This document shows, piece after piece, positions 35,880 through 47,664 of a stretch of DNA of 64,000 bases; position 1 is the stretch's first letter; the number at the start of each line of letters is the position of its first letter. The notes beneath the pieces are model-generated. The model was not told where the DNA came from and ran no database searches. It saw nothing but the letters and a program-made list of their open reading frames with translations. A program made the position numbers and the translations under genes. This DNA comes from Mytilus trossulus (Eukaryota; Mollusca; Bivalvia; Mytilida; Mytilidae): contig NC_086378.1 in assembly GCF_036588685.1 (NCBI RefSeq), positions 72,185,127 to 72,249,126 of the forward strand, given 5' to 3'.

Positions 35880-37370
35880 CTACAAAGAGGCATCACGGAA
35901 AAATCATCGTCATTAAATACTGCCGTTATTGTATCTGCTGCTGCAGATATTTTCAAAGAGATCTTGGAAGAACTCATATTACTTAAATTAGATGCGCAAA
36001 AGGCTTTCGATACGCTACATCACGAAACCAGGTTATTGCTAAGAAATATGTGCAGGAATGTAACTGTTAAATTCAAGTGGAATTATAGCTTTTCTGATAA
36101 ATTTACACAAAAAAATAGGTGTTCGACAAGGTGCAAGTTATCGACTGTTCTATATAAACGCCATACCAACAATATCTTAGAGGCATTAAAAAGCTCAAAC
36201 ATAGGTGAACGAATAGGCAACATTAATGTTGTCGCTCAAACGTGTGTGGATGACATTGTCATATTGGCCAGAAAAGATCATGAGGTTCAGGATACTAGAT
36301 ATAGTCAATGATATGACAAACAAAGACTTTGTGTCAATCAATCCAGACCTACAAATTGTTCCGTTAACAAAAGACCGGCAACAGCTGAAAGTTTATCTAG
36401 GAAACAATAAAATTGATGAAAAGAAAGAGGTTAAATATATTGGTCTTATAAGATCTAGAACTATGAAGAATAAAGTGAGTATAGAAGACTGGTTAAAATC
36501 CTGACGTACCATTTATGCTTCATTGTATGCTTAGTCCTGGACTTAGTACGAGATAGGGAATGTCGCCAATTGTCTCGGCAAAACTCTGGCAAACTTACGC
36601 CTTGCCAAGGAGTCTGTATGGCATTGAGTTCGAGGTCCTAAACTACACAAAGTCGGACATAACAAAATTGGAGAGACTACAACTACAAATATGCCGACAG
36701 ATACAAGGACTGTCAGAAAGAGTTGCTAGTGCTACCAACTATAGTGTACTTGGTATAGAACCAATACAGTCAACTGTGGACCGACTTCTACTTACAATTT
36801 TATGGGGCATTATTCATGACAACACCAGCATAGAATATATAATTATAGAAAGGCAACTTATAGTGTCAAAACAAAATACTAATACATGCATTAGTAGATA
36901 AGAAACTGCTTTATCAAAATACAAACTATCAAAAGCTCAGGAACAGTTTATTAGTCAAACCAAACTACTTATACATTTACTAGTAGATTAGAAACTGCTA
37001 TATCCAAATACAAACTACCAATAGCTCAGGAACAGTTTATTTGTCCAACCAACTAGGGGAAATGGAAAACAACTGTCTAGTTTGGCATTCAGCAATTTTG
37101 GGCAGAGAAATGGGAGATAGAAAAATCTGAAAAATCGACAATGAAATACATTAATATTAAAAAGGCCAAATGGAAATTCTCACCAAATATGGAAATTAAC
37201 CTAAAAAATACTTTAGAAGCAGAAAAAGCAGAAATAAATGCAAAGCTTTTAAGTAGTACTTAGTCTTAATCACTTCAAGCACACCGTGCCAAGTTTAGCA
37301 GAAATGTGGAGCAGAATATGTGCCTGAAACCCGAAAGAGATATAAACATTTAACAAAACATTGTGACATG
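35880..37370 (+). pseudogene. LINE reverse transcriptase relic, longer copy
   Basis: RT motifs as in 12055-12564 ('LDAQKAFDTLHHET', 'CVDDIVILARK'). Here they continue through 'KEVKYIGLI' and 'LWQTYALPRSLYGIEFEVLN' to a degenerate Cys-rich tail ('KCGAEY...LTKHC', ~37290-37365), typical of the C-terminal zinc finger of such elements. It has several frameshifts and stops, and a ~90-bp tandem duplication near 36890-37060. It spans the right edge of the segmental duplication (36395) without a break. Confidence 0.75.
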
Positions 37371-37439
37371 TTTTTTTATAATCAAAGAAATGTATAGTAT
37401 TTTTTTCTTTATGATTCATATGACGTCACACTGCTTACA

Positions 37440-37830
37440 ATCAACCTATGCAAAAAATTCAAATCACAAAAATACCGAACTCCGAGGGAAATTCAAAAAG
37501 GAAAGTTTCTAATCAAATGGCAAAATCAAAAGCTCAAACATAACAAACCAATATATAAAAAACTGTCATAACTCTAACTAGGCACAGTCATTTTCATATG
37601 TTGAAAATAATGGATTAACCTGGTTTTAAAGCAAGCTAAATCTCTCACTTGACAGTCGCATCAAATTCCATTATATAGACAACGATGTGTGAACAAAACA
37701 AACAGACGTAATATGTAAACATGTCAAAAATGGGGATGCAGCAGTCAAACATATGTGTTATAATCATCATCACTATTAAATCAAACAAAATTGTATGAAG
37801 GAAGTATAAAATGGTATAAAGACAAAGCAA
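37440..37830 (-). repeat. Interspersed repeat, antisense
   Basis: On the minus strand this block has the order seen around 47780-48480 and 53130-53240: an AACATGTTTACAT-like part, a GTTTAGCTTGC-like part, CATTTGATTAG and CTCGGAGTTCGGTATTTTTG. It is a dispersed bivalve-type repeat without ORF. Confidence 0.55.
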
Positions 37831-38743
37831 AAATTAAAATCAAGAATACACTAATTTACCATTGTACAATAACACAAAAACGAGATGCATAAGTCCTGAG
37901 CAAAGTCATATGTGTATGAAAAAAGCACATTAGCACAAATGACAGACAATGCGAAAATGTTTTACAATAACGGGAGTTATAAGTACAGAGACACGTCATA
38001 TGTATCATTGAAACACCAAAAATCATATAGACAAAGCGCATTAGCAAAAATGAAAGACAAGAATTATTATAGAACAGAAACGCAGTGATGGGATCTTTAA
38101 GTACCAAGCCACGTCAAATTGATATCAATAAACAGACTAAACCGTAAAAGAAATATTTATAAAGACACATAAAAGAAAGTATAACACGTTCATGACGTTA
38201 TTAAGATGATAAATAACATCAGTACCCAGAATATATACTTCAAAACCATGGTGTACCTTCCGATTAACTTTTTTTTTTTTTTTTAAATGCCGAGACACTT
38301 TTTTACATAGCTCTGCTTCGTCAACTTTCTGTTGCACCGACTACGCTGTTTATTTGAATGCTATGCACCAAGTAGATCTTCTTGCACCGAGCGCTAGCAG
38401 AATTGTTTTTATTAAACTTGGTGTAATGAATGTTGGTGTAATGAATGCACCTTGCTGTATAACTTATTGTATATAACAATTAACGTATAATATTTTGTTT
38501 CACACACCGCTGTATTTGATATATTGTTAAAATAGAAATAATACAATTTTATGAACTTCCAAATATGATTTTTATTATTACTTCCTTCACCGGAGGCCCA
38601 GAAAAGTAACTACAGGAGTATGTCCTGACAAGAAAAACCCTGGAACGTTACAATATATTATTAAACGTAAGCAAATATATTCAAATTTTCATGTTGATAA
38701 TAGGCGGGTTGTAAACAATCCATTATACATAGACGACCTTAGC
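37831..38743. other. Intergenic sequence, no gene seen
   Basis: Short minus-strand ORFs at 37856-38337 have no recognisable content. A 14-base T run lies near 38271. Confidence 0.4.
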
Positions 38744-38905
38744 CGTATTTGGCACAACTTATTGGAATTTTGGATCCTCAATGCTCTTCAACTTTTTACT
38801 TGTTTGGCTTTATGAATATTTTGATATGAGCGTCACTGATGAGTCTTATGTAGACGAAACGCGCGTCTGGCGTACTAAATTATAATCCTGGTAACTTTGT
38901 AACTA
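38744..38905 (+). repeat. Interspersed repeat with hammerhead-like core
   Basis: The block TTTGGCACAACTTATTGGAA to ATTATAATCCTGGTAAC recurs at about 57048-57222. It contains CTGATGA-GTC-loop-GAC-GAAAC, then ACGC...GCGT, the order of the catalytic core, stem II and stem III of a hammerhead ribozyme. Stem I cannot be drawn. Function uncertain. Confidence 0.6.
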
Positions 38906-39433
38906 TACCATACAAAATTCTACTGGCAGGGTGGACACATTTGTATGTAAGTTGAGACAGTATTTAGCCGTGTATTATTTGGGGGATTAAACTCGAAATT
39001 TAAACAATATTTTACACTTCTGTCACCGCACTATGACTATATCTACAAGGTAAAATGAAGTATGGGGTTTATTTGTTTGATTATCTATTAAACCCATTTT
39101 GGCAAGTGTAAAATGCAATATATTTCTTTGATTGCAAGATTAATATACCATAATTATAACTACAAAAGGCAAGATATTTTGGTTAAGTCATCGCATTTGT
39201 CCTTTTTCTTAACATTTACTGCTTAGTACATTTTTGGTAAATGAAGTTAATATCCTTTTCGCGTTACTGTTTTATTTTACAAAGTTCACCGCTATTGTGT
39301 CATTCTTTATGGTAACTTTTGTTTTTAATTTTTGATTATGAGCGTTGTTAATAGAGCATCTATATGTCAATAAGTTTTTTTTTGTTGGCATTTTTTATAG
39401 CGATTAATATTATTTATCAATTACGAACTTTGA

Positions 39434-39535
39434 CGAGTCAATACGTTATACATGGACCTGTTCAGATTATTTTGACCAAGGACGGAGTCCGAGTGTCAAT
39501 ATTATATATCAGGTCCATATAATACGAATTGACTG
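39434..39535. repeat. Imperfect inverted repeat (~26-bp arms)
   Basis: GAGTCAATACGTTATACATGG...ACCTG at the left pairs imperfectly with CAGGTCCATATAATACG...at the right, with about 50 nt between. Confidence 0.5.
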
Positions 39536-39714
39536 AGTGGAAGTCCTTAATTTCTATATTACATATGTAAATAATGTATTACGAAAGTGACCATCAATTT
39601 TCTTTCTGTGTATTTTTAATTATATTTTTTCAAGAATTTTAACATGTTATTAAAAAATTAATATTGTTTAGCTTGTTCCATTAGTATTCTTGTATTCTTA
39701 TTGTCTGCATTTAA

Positions 39715-40047
39715 CATAACATTGACCCAAAACATCGTCAGATAATTGTTCGATTATCAGAACCTGGTGTCAAGTTCAGGATACTTAAATGTAGAAAACA
39801 TCTGAAAGAAAATGCAAACTTTAAGTCCGTCTACATCAATGAAGATTTAACCATGCTTCGCAACAATATACTCTATCACTGCAGAAAACTGTTGAAAAAG
39901 AACAAAATTAAACAGTTATGGACAACGAATGGGAAAATATATATGCTTGACAAACACGATCAATACTATGATGTTACAACTACAACTAGATTCGTGCAAG
40001 CAGTCGACAAGTTAGACCCGTCCTACACTACACCAGACGGATGTTAG
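39715..40047 (+). pseudogene. Retroelement ORF1-like C-terminal fragment
   Basis: An open stretch of about 110 codons, with no ATG at its start, shows 'HRQIIVRLSEPGVKFRILK', then 'VYINEDLT', 'LYHCRKLLKKNKI' and 'LWTTNGKIYMLDK'. The order R-x-I-I-V-R-L, I-N-E-D-L-T, R-x-x-L, W-T-x-x-G-K-I-Y is typical of the C-terminal domain of L1 ORF1-like proteins, which bind nucleic acid. It is recognised by eye. No RT follows directly, so it is an isolated fragment. Confidence 0.5.
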
Positions 40048-40582
40048 TCTAACATGATAGCAGTATTAATAAACTCATTTGTGTTGTACTTGATTAACTA
40101 TGATAATGACATCTTAATATCAATACTACGTTCTTTTGCAACCAACGAAACAGGTGTGTGTGTTGGTTTTTTTCTTTTCTTATTGTGTTTTTTTTTACTA
40201 CTTTTATATCCATAGTAAATTCCTATGAAGTGAAGGTTATTATATTTAAACCAATCGAGTTGACCATGTCATATACTCTTTTTTCATTGGCCAATGAGTA
40301 AATGAATTCACACGGCAATTGTTGATGTCAATTTTGTATGTACCACATTAGAGACTGTATCGATTTTTCGATTCAAACATTACCTGTGTACATGCAGACT
40401 TTTAAAATTTGAGGTGTTATGAGGGTTGTATTTCGTTTATTCGTATGGCATATACGTGGATAGTTTCATTTTCATTATTTTGTCTTTTCTTCTGATAAAC
40501 ATTTTACATCTCAATTATATAATTGAAAATTTAATTACAGCATTCCACATTGTTTTAAGTAAAAGTTGTGGTAAACGCGTAT
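40048..40582. other. Intergenic sequence, no gene seen
   Basis: AT-rich, no feature recognised apart from one ACGCGT at 40575-40580 just outside the palindromic element. Confidence 0.5.
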
Positions 40583-40624
40583 CTCGTTTATGAGTGGCCG
40601 TTCATGTCATTTGCGCGATTATAT

Positions 40625-40880
40625 ACGCGTATATAATTTTCAACGCGTATATATACGCGTATATTGTGGTTTTCAACGCGTATATTGTGGTTTTCAACGC
40701 GTATATTATCGTTTTATACGCGTATATTGTTAAAACAAACACGTTTATACTTTATTCCAATTTATTTATCATATACGCGTTAATATACGCGTTATTTGCA
40801 TAACTATACGCGTTAATATACGCGTTAATATACGCGTTATTTGTGTTAATATACGCGTAAGAAATCATTATATACGCGTT
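40625..40880 (+). repeat. Left-arm ACGCGT motif cluster (13 sites)
   Basis: Thirteen ACGCGT hexamers occur, mostly as TATACGCGTATA or TATACGCGTTAATA, some with the ~21-bp period GTGGTTTTCAACGCGTATATT. Mirror image of the right-arm cluster. Confidence 0.9.
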
Positions 40881-41539
40881 AATAAACATTCGTTTGTCTT
40901 ATTGTTTTAACCAATGAAAGCTGCGTTCTTAAACTGGTTTGCATTTTAAAATCAATCGGGTCCAGGACCAATCCAGTATATCTTATCAAAATCCTTCGTT
41001 TTTAATTCAATTTTCTATGTGCATACAACTAGAATAATTAAAGATGATAAATATATATTTCCGATTATTTAATATATTTTTTCAGCATTTGTTTTCGTAT
41101 TTTTCTAGATATACACAATTGCATGTTTGTAGTAATAATTATTGTGTCTGTATTGAAAAAAGGTGTTGCGGTTATGGTCATGTTGACCTAGGCTTATCCT
41201 CGTCAGGTATCCCTAGCCTATTTGTTTCTTCCTTTGTAATATGTAGAATAGTTTAAATTTGATTTCTCTTATGGGGATACGACACCTGTTATACGTTTTA
41301 GTTCGTTTCTTTCTTTTTTATGTTTCATCTGTTATTTTGTTATTTATTTCTCTTCTAATATTTTAGCAGTGTTAAAATTTAATATGTGTGATATTTTTAT
41401 CTTTTATTTGATTTTAAATTATCACACTATTTTCCATTTTAGAATTCGTTAAATATTCTTTTAGATTTCTATGTCTTTTGTACGCAATAATTGGTGGTTT
41501 TGGAAACATCGTTTTAGTATTCCTGTTTTGTTCGATTAG

Positions 41540-41968
41540 GTGCCAATGTTTTCAAATAATTTCAAAGGATTTATTACTGCAGAAATTATTCGTGTTAGAA
41601 GATCTTGCAATAACATAAATGACTTCAATAGAGAAGTCCAACTTTTTAAGTCTAAACTTCTTAAAAGAGGACATTACGAAAATGAGATTGACAACATTAT
41701 AACTAATACAACAAAACGAGAAAGGAAACAAACTTTGAAATACAATTATAAAAATAAGAAAGCGGCTCCACCACTCGTTTTTGCAACTAGATTTAACCCA
41801 GCATTTAAAGGAATCGGAAGAGCGTTAAGGAAACATTGGCACCTAATCGAACAAAACAGGAATACTAAAACGATGTTTCCAAAACCACCAATTATTGCGT
41901 ACAAAAGACATAGAAATCTAAAAGAATATTTAACGAATTCTAAAATGGAAAATAGTGTGATAATTTAA
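41540..41968 (+). pseudogene. C-terminal part of a retroelement RT-type protein
   Basis: 142 codons are open. They show 'FKGFITAEIIRVRRSCNNIN', 'LLKRGHYENEIDNII', 'PPLVFATRFNPAFKGIGRAL' and 'KPPIIAYKRHRNLKEYL'. From memory this pattern (a helical region after an RT domain, G-x-x-x-x-E-I, then L-V-F-x-T-x-x-x-P and P-I-I-A-Y-x-R) is found at the C-terminus of Penelope-like or related RTs lacking a GIY-YIG domain. The RT domain itself is absent. Codons past ~41831 lie in the right arm. It is treated as a truncated retroelement ORF. Confidence 0.55.
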
Positions 41969-42499
41969 AATCAAATAAAAGATAAAAATATCACACATAT
42001 TAAATTTTAACACTGCTAAAATATTAGAAGAGAAATAAATAACAAAATAACAGATGAAACATAAAAAAGAAAGAAACGAACTAAAACATATAACAGGTGT
42101 CGTATCCCCATAAGAGAAATCAAATTTAAACTATTCTACATATTACAAAGGAAGAAACAAATAGGCTAGGGATACCTGACGAGGATAAGCCTAGGTCAAC
42201 ATGACCATAACCGCAACACCTTTTTTCAATACAGACACAATAATTATTAAACTACAAACATGCAATTGTGTATATCTAGAAAAATACGAAAACAAATGCT
42301 GAAAAAATATATTAAATAATCGGAAATATATATTTATCATCTTTAATTATTCTAGTTGTATGCACATAGAAAATTGAATTAAAAACGAAGGATTTTGATA
42401 AGATATACTGGATTGGTCCTGGACCCGATTGATTTTAAAATGCAAACCAGTTTAAGAACGCAGCTTTTATTGGTTAAAACAATAAGACAAACGAATGTT

Positions 42500-42785
42500 T
42501 ATTAACGCGTATATAATGATTTCTTACGCGTATATTAACACAAATAACGCGTATATTAACGCGTATATTAACGCGTATATTTATGCAAATAACGCGTATA
42601 TTAACGCGTATATGATAAATAAATTGGAATAAAGTATAAACGTGTTTATTTTAACAATATACGCGTATAAAACGATAATATACGCGTTGAAAACCACAAT
42701 ATACGCGTTGAAAACCACAATATACGCGTTGAAAACCACAATATACGCGTATATATACGCGTTGAAAATTATATACGCGTATATA
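42500..42785 (-). repeat. Right-arm ACGCGT motif cluster (14 sites)
   Basis: The same motifs as in the left arm in inverted order, with one more copy of the AACGCGTATATTGTGGTTTTC unit. Overlapping minus-strand ORFs rich in 'AYIVVFN' are translations of the repeat. Confidence 0.9.
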
Positions 42786-43057
42786 ATCGCGCAAATGACA
42801 TGAACGGCCACTCATACTCGTTTCTCGATATTGTTGAAAAACAGTCAAAATTATTATACCTATGCACACAAGCATTAAAATGTTAGTACGTATCCACGTA
42901 TATTATATTTATTTCATGCAAGATTATACTAACTACATTATTTTGTATTCAGAACCCCCGAACAATTTCTCAAAAATATATTGTTCTTGTTATGTTCACC
43001 TATATTTTTTGTTCCTTGATTTTTCTCATTTTTTTTACATTCTTTCTTAAATTTTGT

Positions 43058-46000
43058 GACACACTTCGAATCGGACTACGCGCTACTGAAAAATTTCGCC
43101 TGACGAACAGGATGATCCGCTCATATGTACAGTTCATGCTCTCTCGCGCCAATTATGTGCACACCTCGGGAGTCACCTAATGGGGGTTGACGTATCATGC
43201 TACCGAGAGAGTATTGGCCGGTTTTTATGTGCTGCGCATACTGTCAAGAAGGGAAAGAGATTATCGTTTCTTGACATAATCTGCATTTCACTTTTCACAA
43301 AGTACGGTATCCGTATGTTACCAGTTACTATACTGTTACATTTTGTATTTCACCAAGTCGATACACGTAGCATTATTTCACAGCAAGTTGATAAAAGTGA
43401 CGCTAGGATTTCCAAGTGTTCACACGACCGTTTACATGATCATTGTGATATTATCATAGCTTGCTCGTTCAGTATAGTTTGTATCTTGTTATTGATATCA
43501 GGCATTGAGCCAAATGCAGGTCCGTTGACTACAGAGTCAAGCTTTAGTAGTAATAGTAGCCAAGATGATGTTTTTAAAAATGCTGTTTCATTTATGCATC
43601 TTAATATTCAGAGTATTGTTCCGAAGCTTGAGTTGATTGCCGCTGAATATTCTTGCCATGAATTACTCTCGTTTACCGAAAGTTGGCTTTCATCGCAAGT
43701 AAGCAATGAAGCCATTTTATTACCGGGTTATAAAACACCATTCCGAAGAGATCGGGTGGGGAAGGCAGGGGGAGGTGTTATAGTATATGTTAAAGATAAC
43801 TTGAATTGCTCCGAAAGGCGAGACTTAGTGGTCTGTGGTACTGAGTGTATATGGCTCGAAGTAAGATTCAAGACCAAAAATATCTTTATGGGACCTTTTA
43901 CGTCCCACCTAACAGTAGCTCACAGGTATGGGACAACATAGAACAGTCTATCGACCTTGCCTTATCATGCAATTTAGATATCATAGTTACAGGTGATTTT
44001 AACACCAACCAGTTAAGGAACACCACTAATGATAGAATTAGCATGATTTTATTTTAAGCACAATTCAGTCTACATCAAGTTATCTCCGATCCAACTTATA
44101 TTACAGAACACAGTTCATCACTTCTAGACCTTATTTTAGTAAATGACCCTGTTAACCTCCTATTTTCTGATGTTGGGGCCCCGTTACTTGATCAAATACG
44201 ATATCATTTACCTGTAATAGGTATCCTTACCCAGCCATGCAAGTTACATCAAGTTTTTAAGCGTAAAGTATACATGTATGATAGAGGTGATTATGACTCA
44301 TATAGACACCAGCTATCACTTGTTGATTGGGATGCTTTATTTATTTCCAATGACGTTGATATCATAGCACGTGCCATAACGGACGAACTTATTGACAAGG
44401 CAGATAAAAACATTCCTAACGGAATTATTACAGTCAGAAAAGATAAACCACCATGGCTTACCGCTGATATCAAAAGGATGATTCGTAAAAAAAATCGTAT
44501 CTATAAAAGAGCCAAAAAAACAAATTCTGCTCCGGACTGGACAAAATTTCGATTAGTTAGGAATAAGTGTAATAAACTAGTTTTAAACTCTAAAACTGAT
44601 TATTTTTCAAAATTGTCAACCAAAATTATATCTGAAACTCATGGTGGCAAACAATATTGGAGTCTTATTAAATCTTTGATGAAATGTGACTCCAGCGACA
44701 GTCGCAGCATTCCCCCTTTACAGATAGATGATGATCTGATCTGTGAAGATACAAAAAAGGCAAAAATATTTAATGATTATTTTTGTGGTCAATCAAATCT
44801 TGATGACTCTAATACACACCTTCCAGACATACCTGACACACGAACAGACGGACTCGGTGATATGATAATATCTGAGAACGAGGTAGTAGACATTTTGAAG
44901 ATTTTGGATGTATCAAAAGCATCGGGACCAGATCGTATAAGCCCACGACTTCTAAAAGAAGCATATGGAATTATGAAATATCCTTTGTGCAGGTTATTTA
45001 ACCTATCTTTATCAGTCGGCAAATTTCCTTCCGACTGGAAATGTGCTAATGTTACCCCTGTATTTAAGAAGGACTCTCCAAGCGACTATAGAAACTATAG
45101 ACCGATATCATTGATAAGCGTTATCGGAAAAGTCATGGAAAGATGTGTTTTAAGCATATTCATAACTATCTAATAGCTAACCAGATAATCACACCCAACC
45201 AATCAGGATTCACCCAAGGGGACTCAGCCATTAATCAATTGCTGAATATTACAAATGAGTTTGGGAAGGCATTAGATGACGGGAAAGAAATTAGAGTAAT
45301 TTTTTGTGATATAAGTAAGGCATTTGACAGAGTTTGGCATAAGGGGTTGTTACGGAAATAAGAAGCTATTGGCATTAAAGGTTCTGTTTTGGCATGGGTA
45401 CAAAATTATCTATCTGATAGAAAGCAAAGGGTTGTAATTAATAGTGTATCATCCGAGTGGGGTAATATAATGGCTGGGGTACCCCAGGGGTCGATCCTGG
45501 GTCCTCTTTTATTTTTGATATTTATTAACGATATCATATCTGATATACAGTCTTCTATTAAGTTGTTTGCTGATGATACAAGTTTATATTTGATAGTAGA
45601 TGACCCCCAAGAATCAGCAAACAACTTGAATAGTGATCTCGCAAAAATCCATAGATGGTCTTCAGACTGGCTAGTAACCTTTAACCCTCAGAAAACCGAG
45701 ACTATGACAATTTCACGGAAACTTAACAAACCTGATCATCCAAAACTTAACATGGACAACGTAACTGTAACTGAGGTATCAACCCATAAACACCTTGGAT
45801 TACATATTTCAAACGATGGCACTTGGCACAAACATATTGATGTAATAACCGAAAAGGCATACAAACGACTGAATGTTCTTCGAAAATTTAAATTTATCCT
45901 TGACAGACGGACACTCGAGACAATATACATAACATATATAAGACCATTATTAGAATATGCTGATGTCATCTGGGACAACAACACACATCTTTTGATTGAT

Positions 46001-47060
46001 AAGATTGAAAAAGTGCAAACAGAGGCTGCCAGGATCGTAACTGGGGGTACTAGGTTGGTGTCCCTAGAGAGATTATATCTCGAAACGGGTTGGGAAAAGC
46101 TTAAAGATCGAAGGGAGGCCCACAGGTTAATTTATTTTTACAAGATGAAAAATAACATTACTCCGGAATATTTATCAACCTTAGTTCCAGAGTCCCATGC
46201 AGCCATACATTATCATAATACGAGAAACTCGTCCCTAATCCCCCCCCCTGTTCGAACAAGAACAGCCCTGTATTCTAATTATTTTTTACCGGCAACTGTA
46301 CGTTCATGGAATCTCCTCCCTGAGAATTCTAAGACCAGTACTTCGGTGGGGGCATTCAGGAATTGTGTCCAGTCTCGGGCGATTAAACCTCCAAATTATT
46401 ATTACATTGGTAAGCGATTAGGTCAAATTTATCACTCAAGACTTCGTATGCAATGCAGTTCTCTAAATCATCATCTTTTTGTTAAAAATATAGTGGATTC
46501 GCCAGTTTGTTTATGTGGTGCTATAGAAACTACAGCGCACTACTTGTTGCACTGCCCCCGTTTTCACATTATGCGTGAACAGCATTTTTATAATATCAAT
46601 ATAATACATTTTTTGTCGGAAGAAATCTTGCTACACGGTACAACGGACTTCAGCTACGAACAAAACATCGAAATATTCTTGGCAGTTCAAACATTTATAC
46701 TCAGTAGCAAAAGATTTGTCATATGATAGCACACATCTTGTTCAACAAGTAATACTTATATCTATAATTGTGTCCGTTCAGATACATACATTTTATTATT
46801 CCGATGTATATATTTTTTTCTTCTTTCTTGTGTGTCACAAACCTTATTATATGTTTTTTCTTCTTTCCATCTAGTGTAACATTGTTATTTTTATAACATT
46901 TTACCCTTTGAGTATTAAAATATGAAATGTTCTTATTAGGAAACGGATTAATATAAGCTAAGAGCTTGTTTCTGGATCCTATTAATTATTTTACTTGTAT
47001 TATTATGTAAATGCCTATGTATGTACCTGAATATAATTAATAAAATATGTTTACACTAAC
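43058..47060 (+). mobile_element. Near full-length LINE (jockey/CR1-like), inactivated
   Basis: The unit runs from about 43058 through endonuclease and RT to an AATAAA at 47039-47044. The 5' boundary is uncertain and could lie anywhere after 42823, directly against the palindromic element. No poly-A or short-repeat tail or target duplication was identified with confidence. Confidence 0.75.
43180..46726 (+). pseudogene. LINE endonuclease-reverse transcriptase ORF with frameshifts and stops
   Basis: The AP-endonuclease domain shows 'MHLNIQSIVPKLELI', 'FTESWLS', 'GGGVIVYVK' and, after a frameshift near 43900, 'TGDFNTNQ' and 'SDPTYITEHSSSLLDLI'. The RT shows 'SGPDRISPRLLKEAY', 'YRPISLISVIGKVMER', 'QSGFTQGDSAINQLL', 'FCDISKAFDRVWH', 'GVPQGSILGPLLFLIFINDI' and the FADD box at ~45569. 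A CLCG...H....C finger ('CLCGAIETTAHYLLHC') is near the C-terminus. It is broken by two frameshifts (~43900, ~45150) and two in-frame TAA codons (44055-44057 and about 45359-45361). Fairly young, but dead as read. Confidence 0.88.
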
Positions 47061-47452
47061 ATAACATTCTTGATTCTAAAGCAATTTGGATGTAACAATG
47101 TTTTTCATTGGCTAAAAGTTGCCGTCAAATCCAGAGTTGACCAGGCGTAACTAAGGAGGGACCCGCCATTTTGAATTGAATCAACAAATGTTCGATTACT
47201 ACTATGTAATAGAAAATAAAACAACACCTACCTCGAATTCGCCGTTTTAATGTAATTTTATCCGAATTTGAAGCGTACAGGTAACGTAATAACCTCCAGT
47301 GTGTAAGTTTTTATTTGTATGACGTCACGTTTAGCTATGACGTCTTTGAGCCAAAATCATTCATGAAGTTTCGCGGATTTGTTTTTATTTGACAAAGTAG
47401 ACATTTTTTCAAGTTTTATCGTATTTTTTTCATTTTGTAATGCATTAGAATC
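47061..47452. other. Sequence 5' of a hairpin element, possibly part of a larger MITE
   Basis: GTAACTAAGGAGGGACCCGCC at ~47147 has a loose inverted counterpart near 47598-47625, so the hairpin could be the core of a ~0.5-kb element. Otherwise no gene. Confidence 0.35.
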
Positions 47453-47562
47453 GGAATAACAGTACTGTAGTTGAAGAGTTGCCACCGCCAGTAAAACTGC
47501 ATTTGCGACCGTCAAATCTACAATTGACGGTGGCAATTCTTCAACTACAGTACTGTTATTCC
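47453..47562. mobile_element. Hairpin MITE (35-bp arms, 40-nt loop)
   Basis: Arm 47453-47487 (GGAATAACAGTACTGTAGTT...CACCG) pairs with 47528-47562 with one mismatch. The loop holds TTGCGACCGTCAAAT and CAATTGA, also present in the arm of the 23808 element. Confidence 0.8.
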
Positions 47563-47664
47563 TTAATTCTCATGATAAACTTGCAAAATTATTTTTCGTA
47601 TGTGGCGCTTCCTCCGTAGTTGTTATGTGTGACGTCATAAATCTAAATTTAGTAACCACCAATA

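Larger units (their letters stand above)
27424..36395. repeat. Segmental duplication, copy 2 (about 9.0 kb, probably the source)
   Basis: Direct copy of 3574-12564. It continues on the left into the interspersed repeat and on the right into the rest of the LINE, so its edges look ancestral. It differs from copy 1 by small indels, for example an extra ~120 bp near 31868-31975 and a shorter tandem array at 33.1-33.7 kb. Confidence 0.92.
40583..42822. mobile_element. 2.2-kb palindromic (foldback) element with 6-bp target duplication
   Basis: The left arm 40589-41551 (963 bp) is the reverse complement of the right arm 41831-42816 (986 bp), nearly perfectly. A 279-bp unique spacer (41552-41830) separates them. 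The outer ends read TATGAGTGGCCGTTC and GGCCACTCATA. CTCGTT flanks both sides directly (40583-40588 and 42817-42822), a clean target-site duplication. Both outer ends are the same 3' end of a retroelement-like unit whose ORF starts in the spacer and runs into the right arm. The right arm has one extra ~21-bp unit. The superfamily is not recognised with certainty. Confidence 0.9.

Noticed and set aside
40583-42822. Maverick/Polinton remnant, suggested by 6-bp target duplication and long TIRs
   Set aside because: No Maverick gene is present, the ends do not start AG, and the coding part looks like a retroelement RT C-terminus.
40594-42875. ORFs rich in 'AYIVVFN'-type repeats on both strands
   Set aside because: They arise from the ACGCGTATA motif arrays in the palindrome arms and are mirrored on the other arm.
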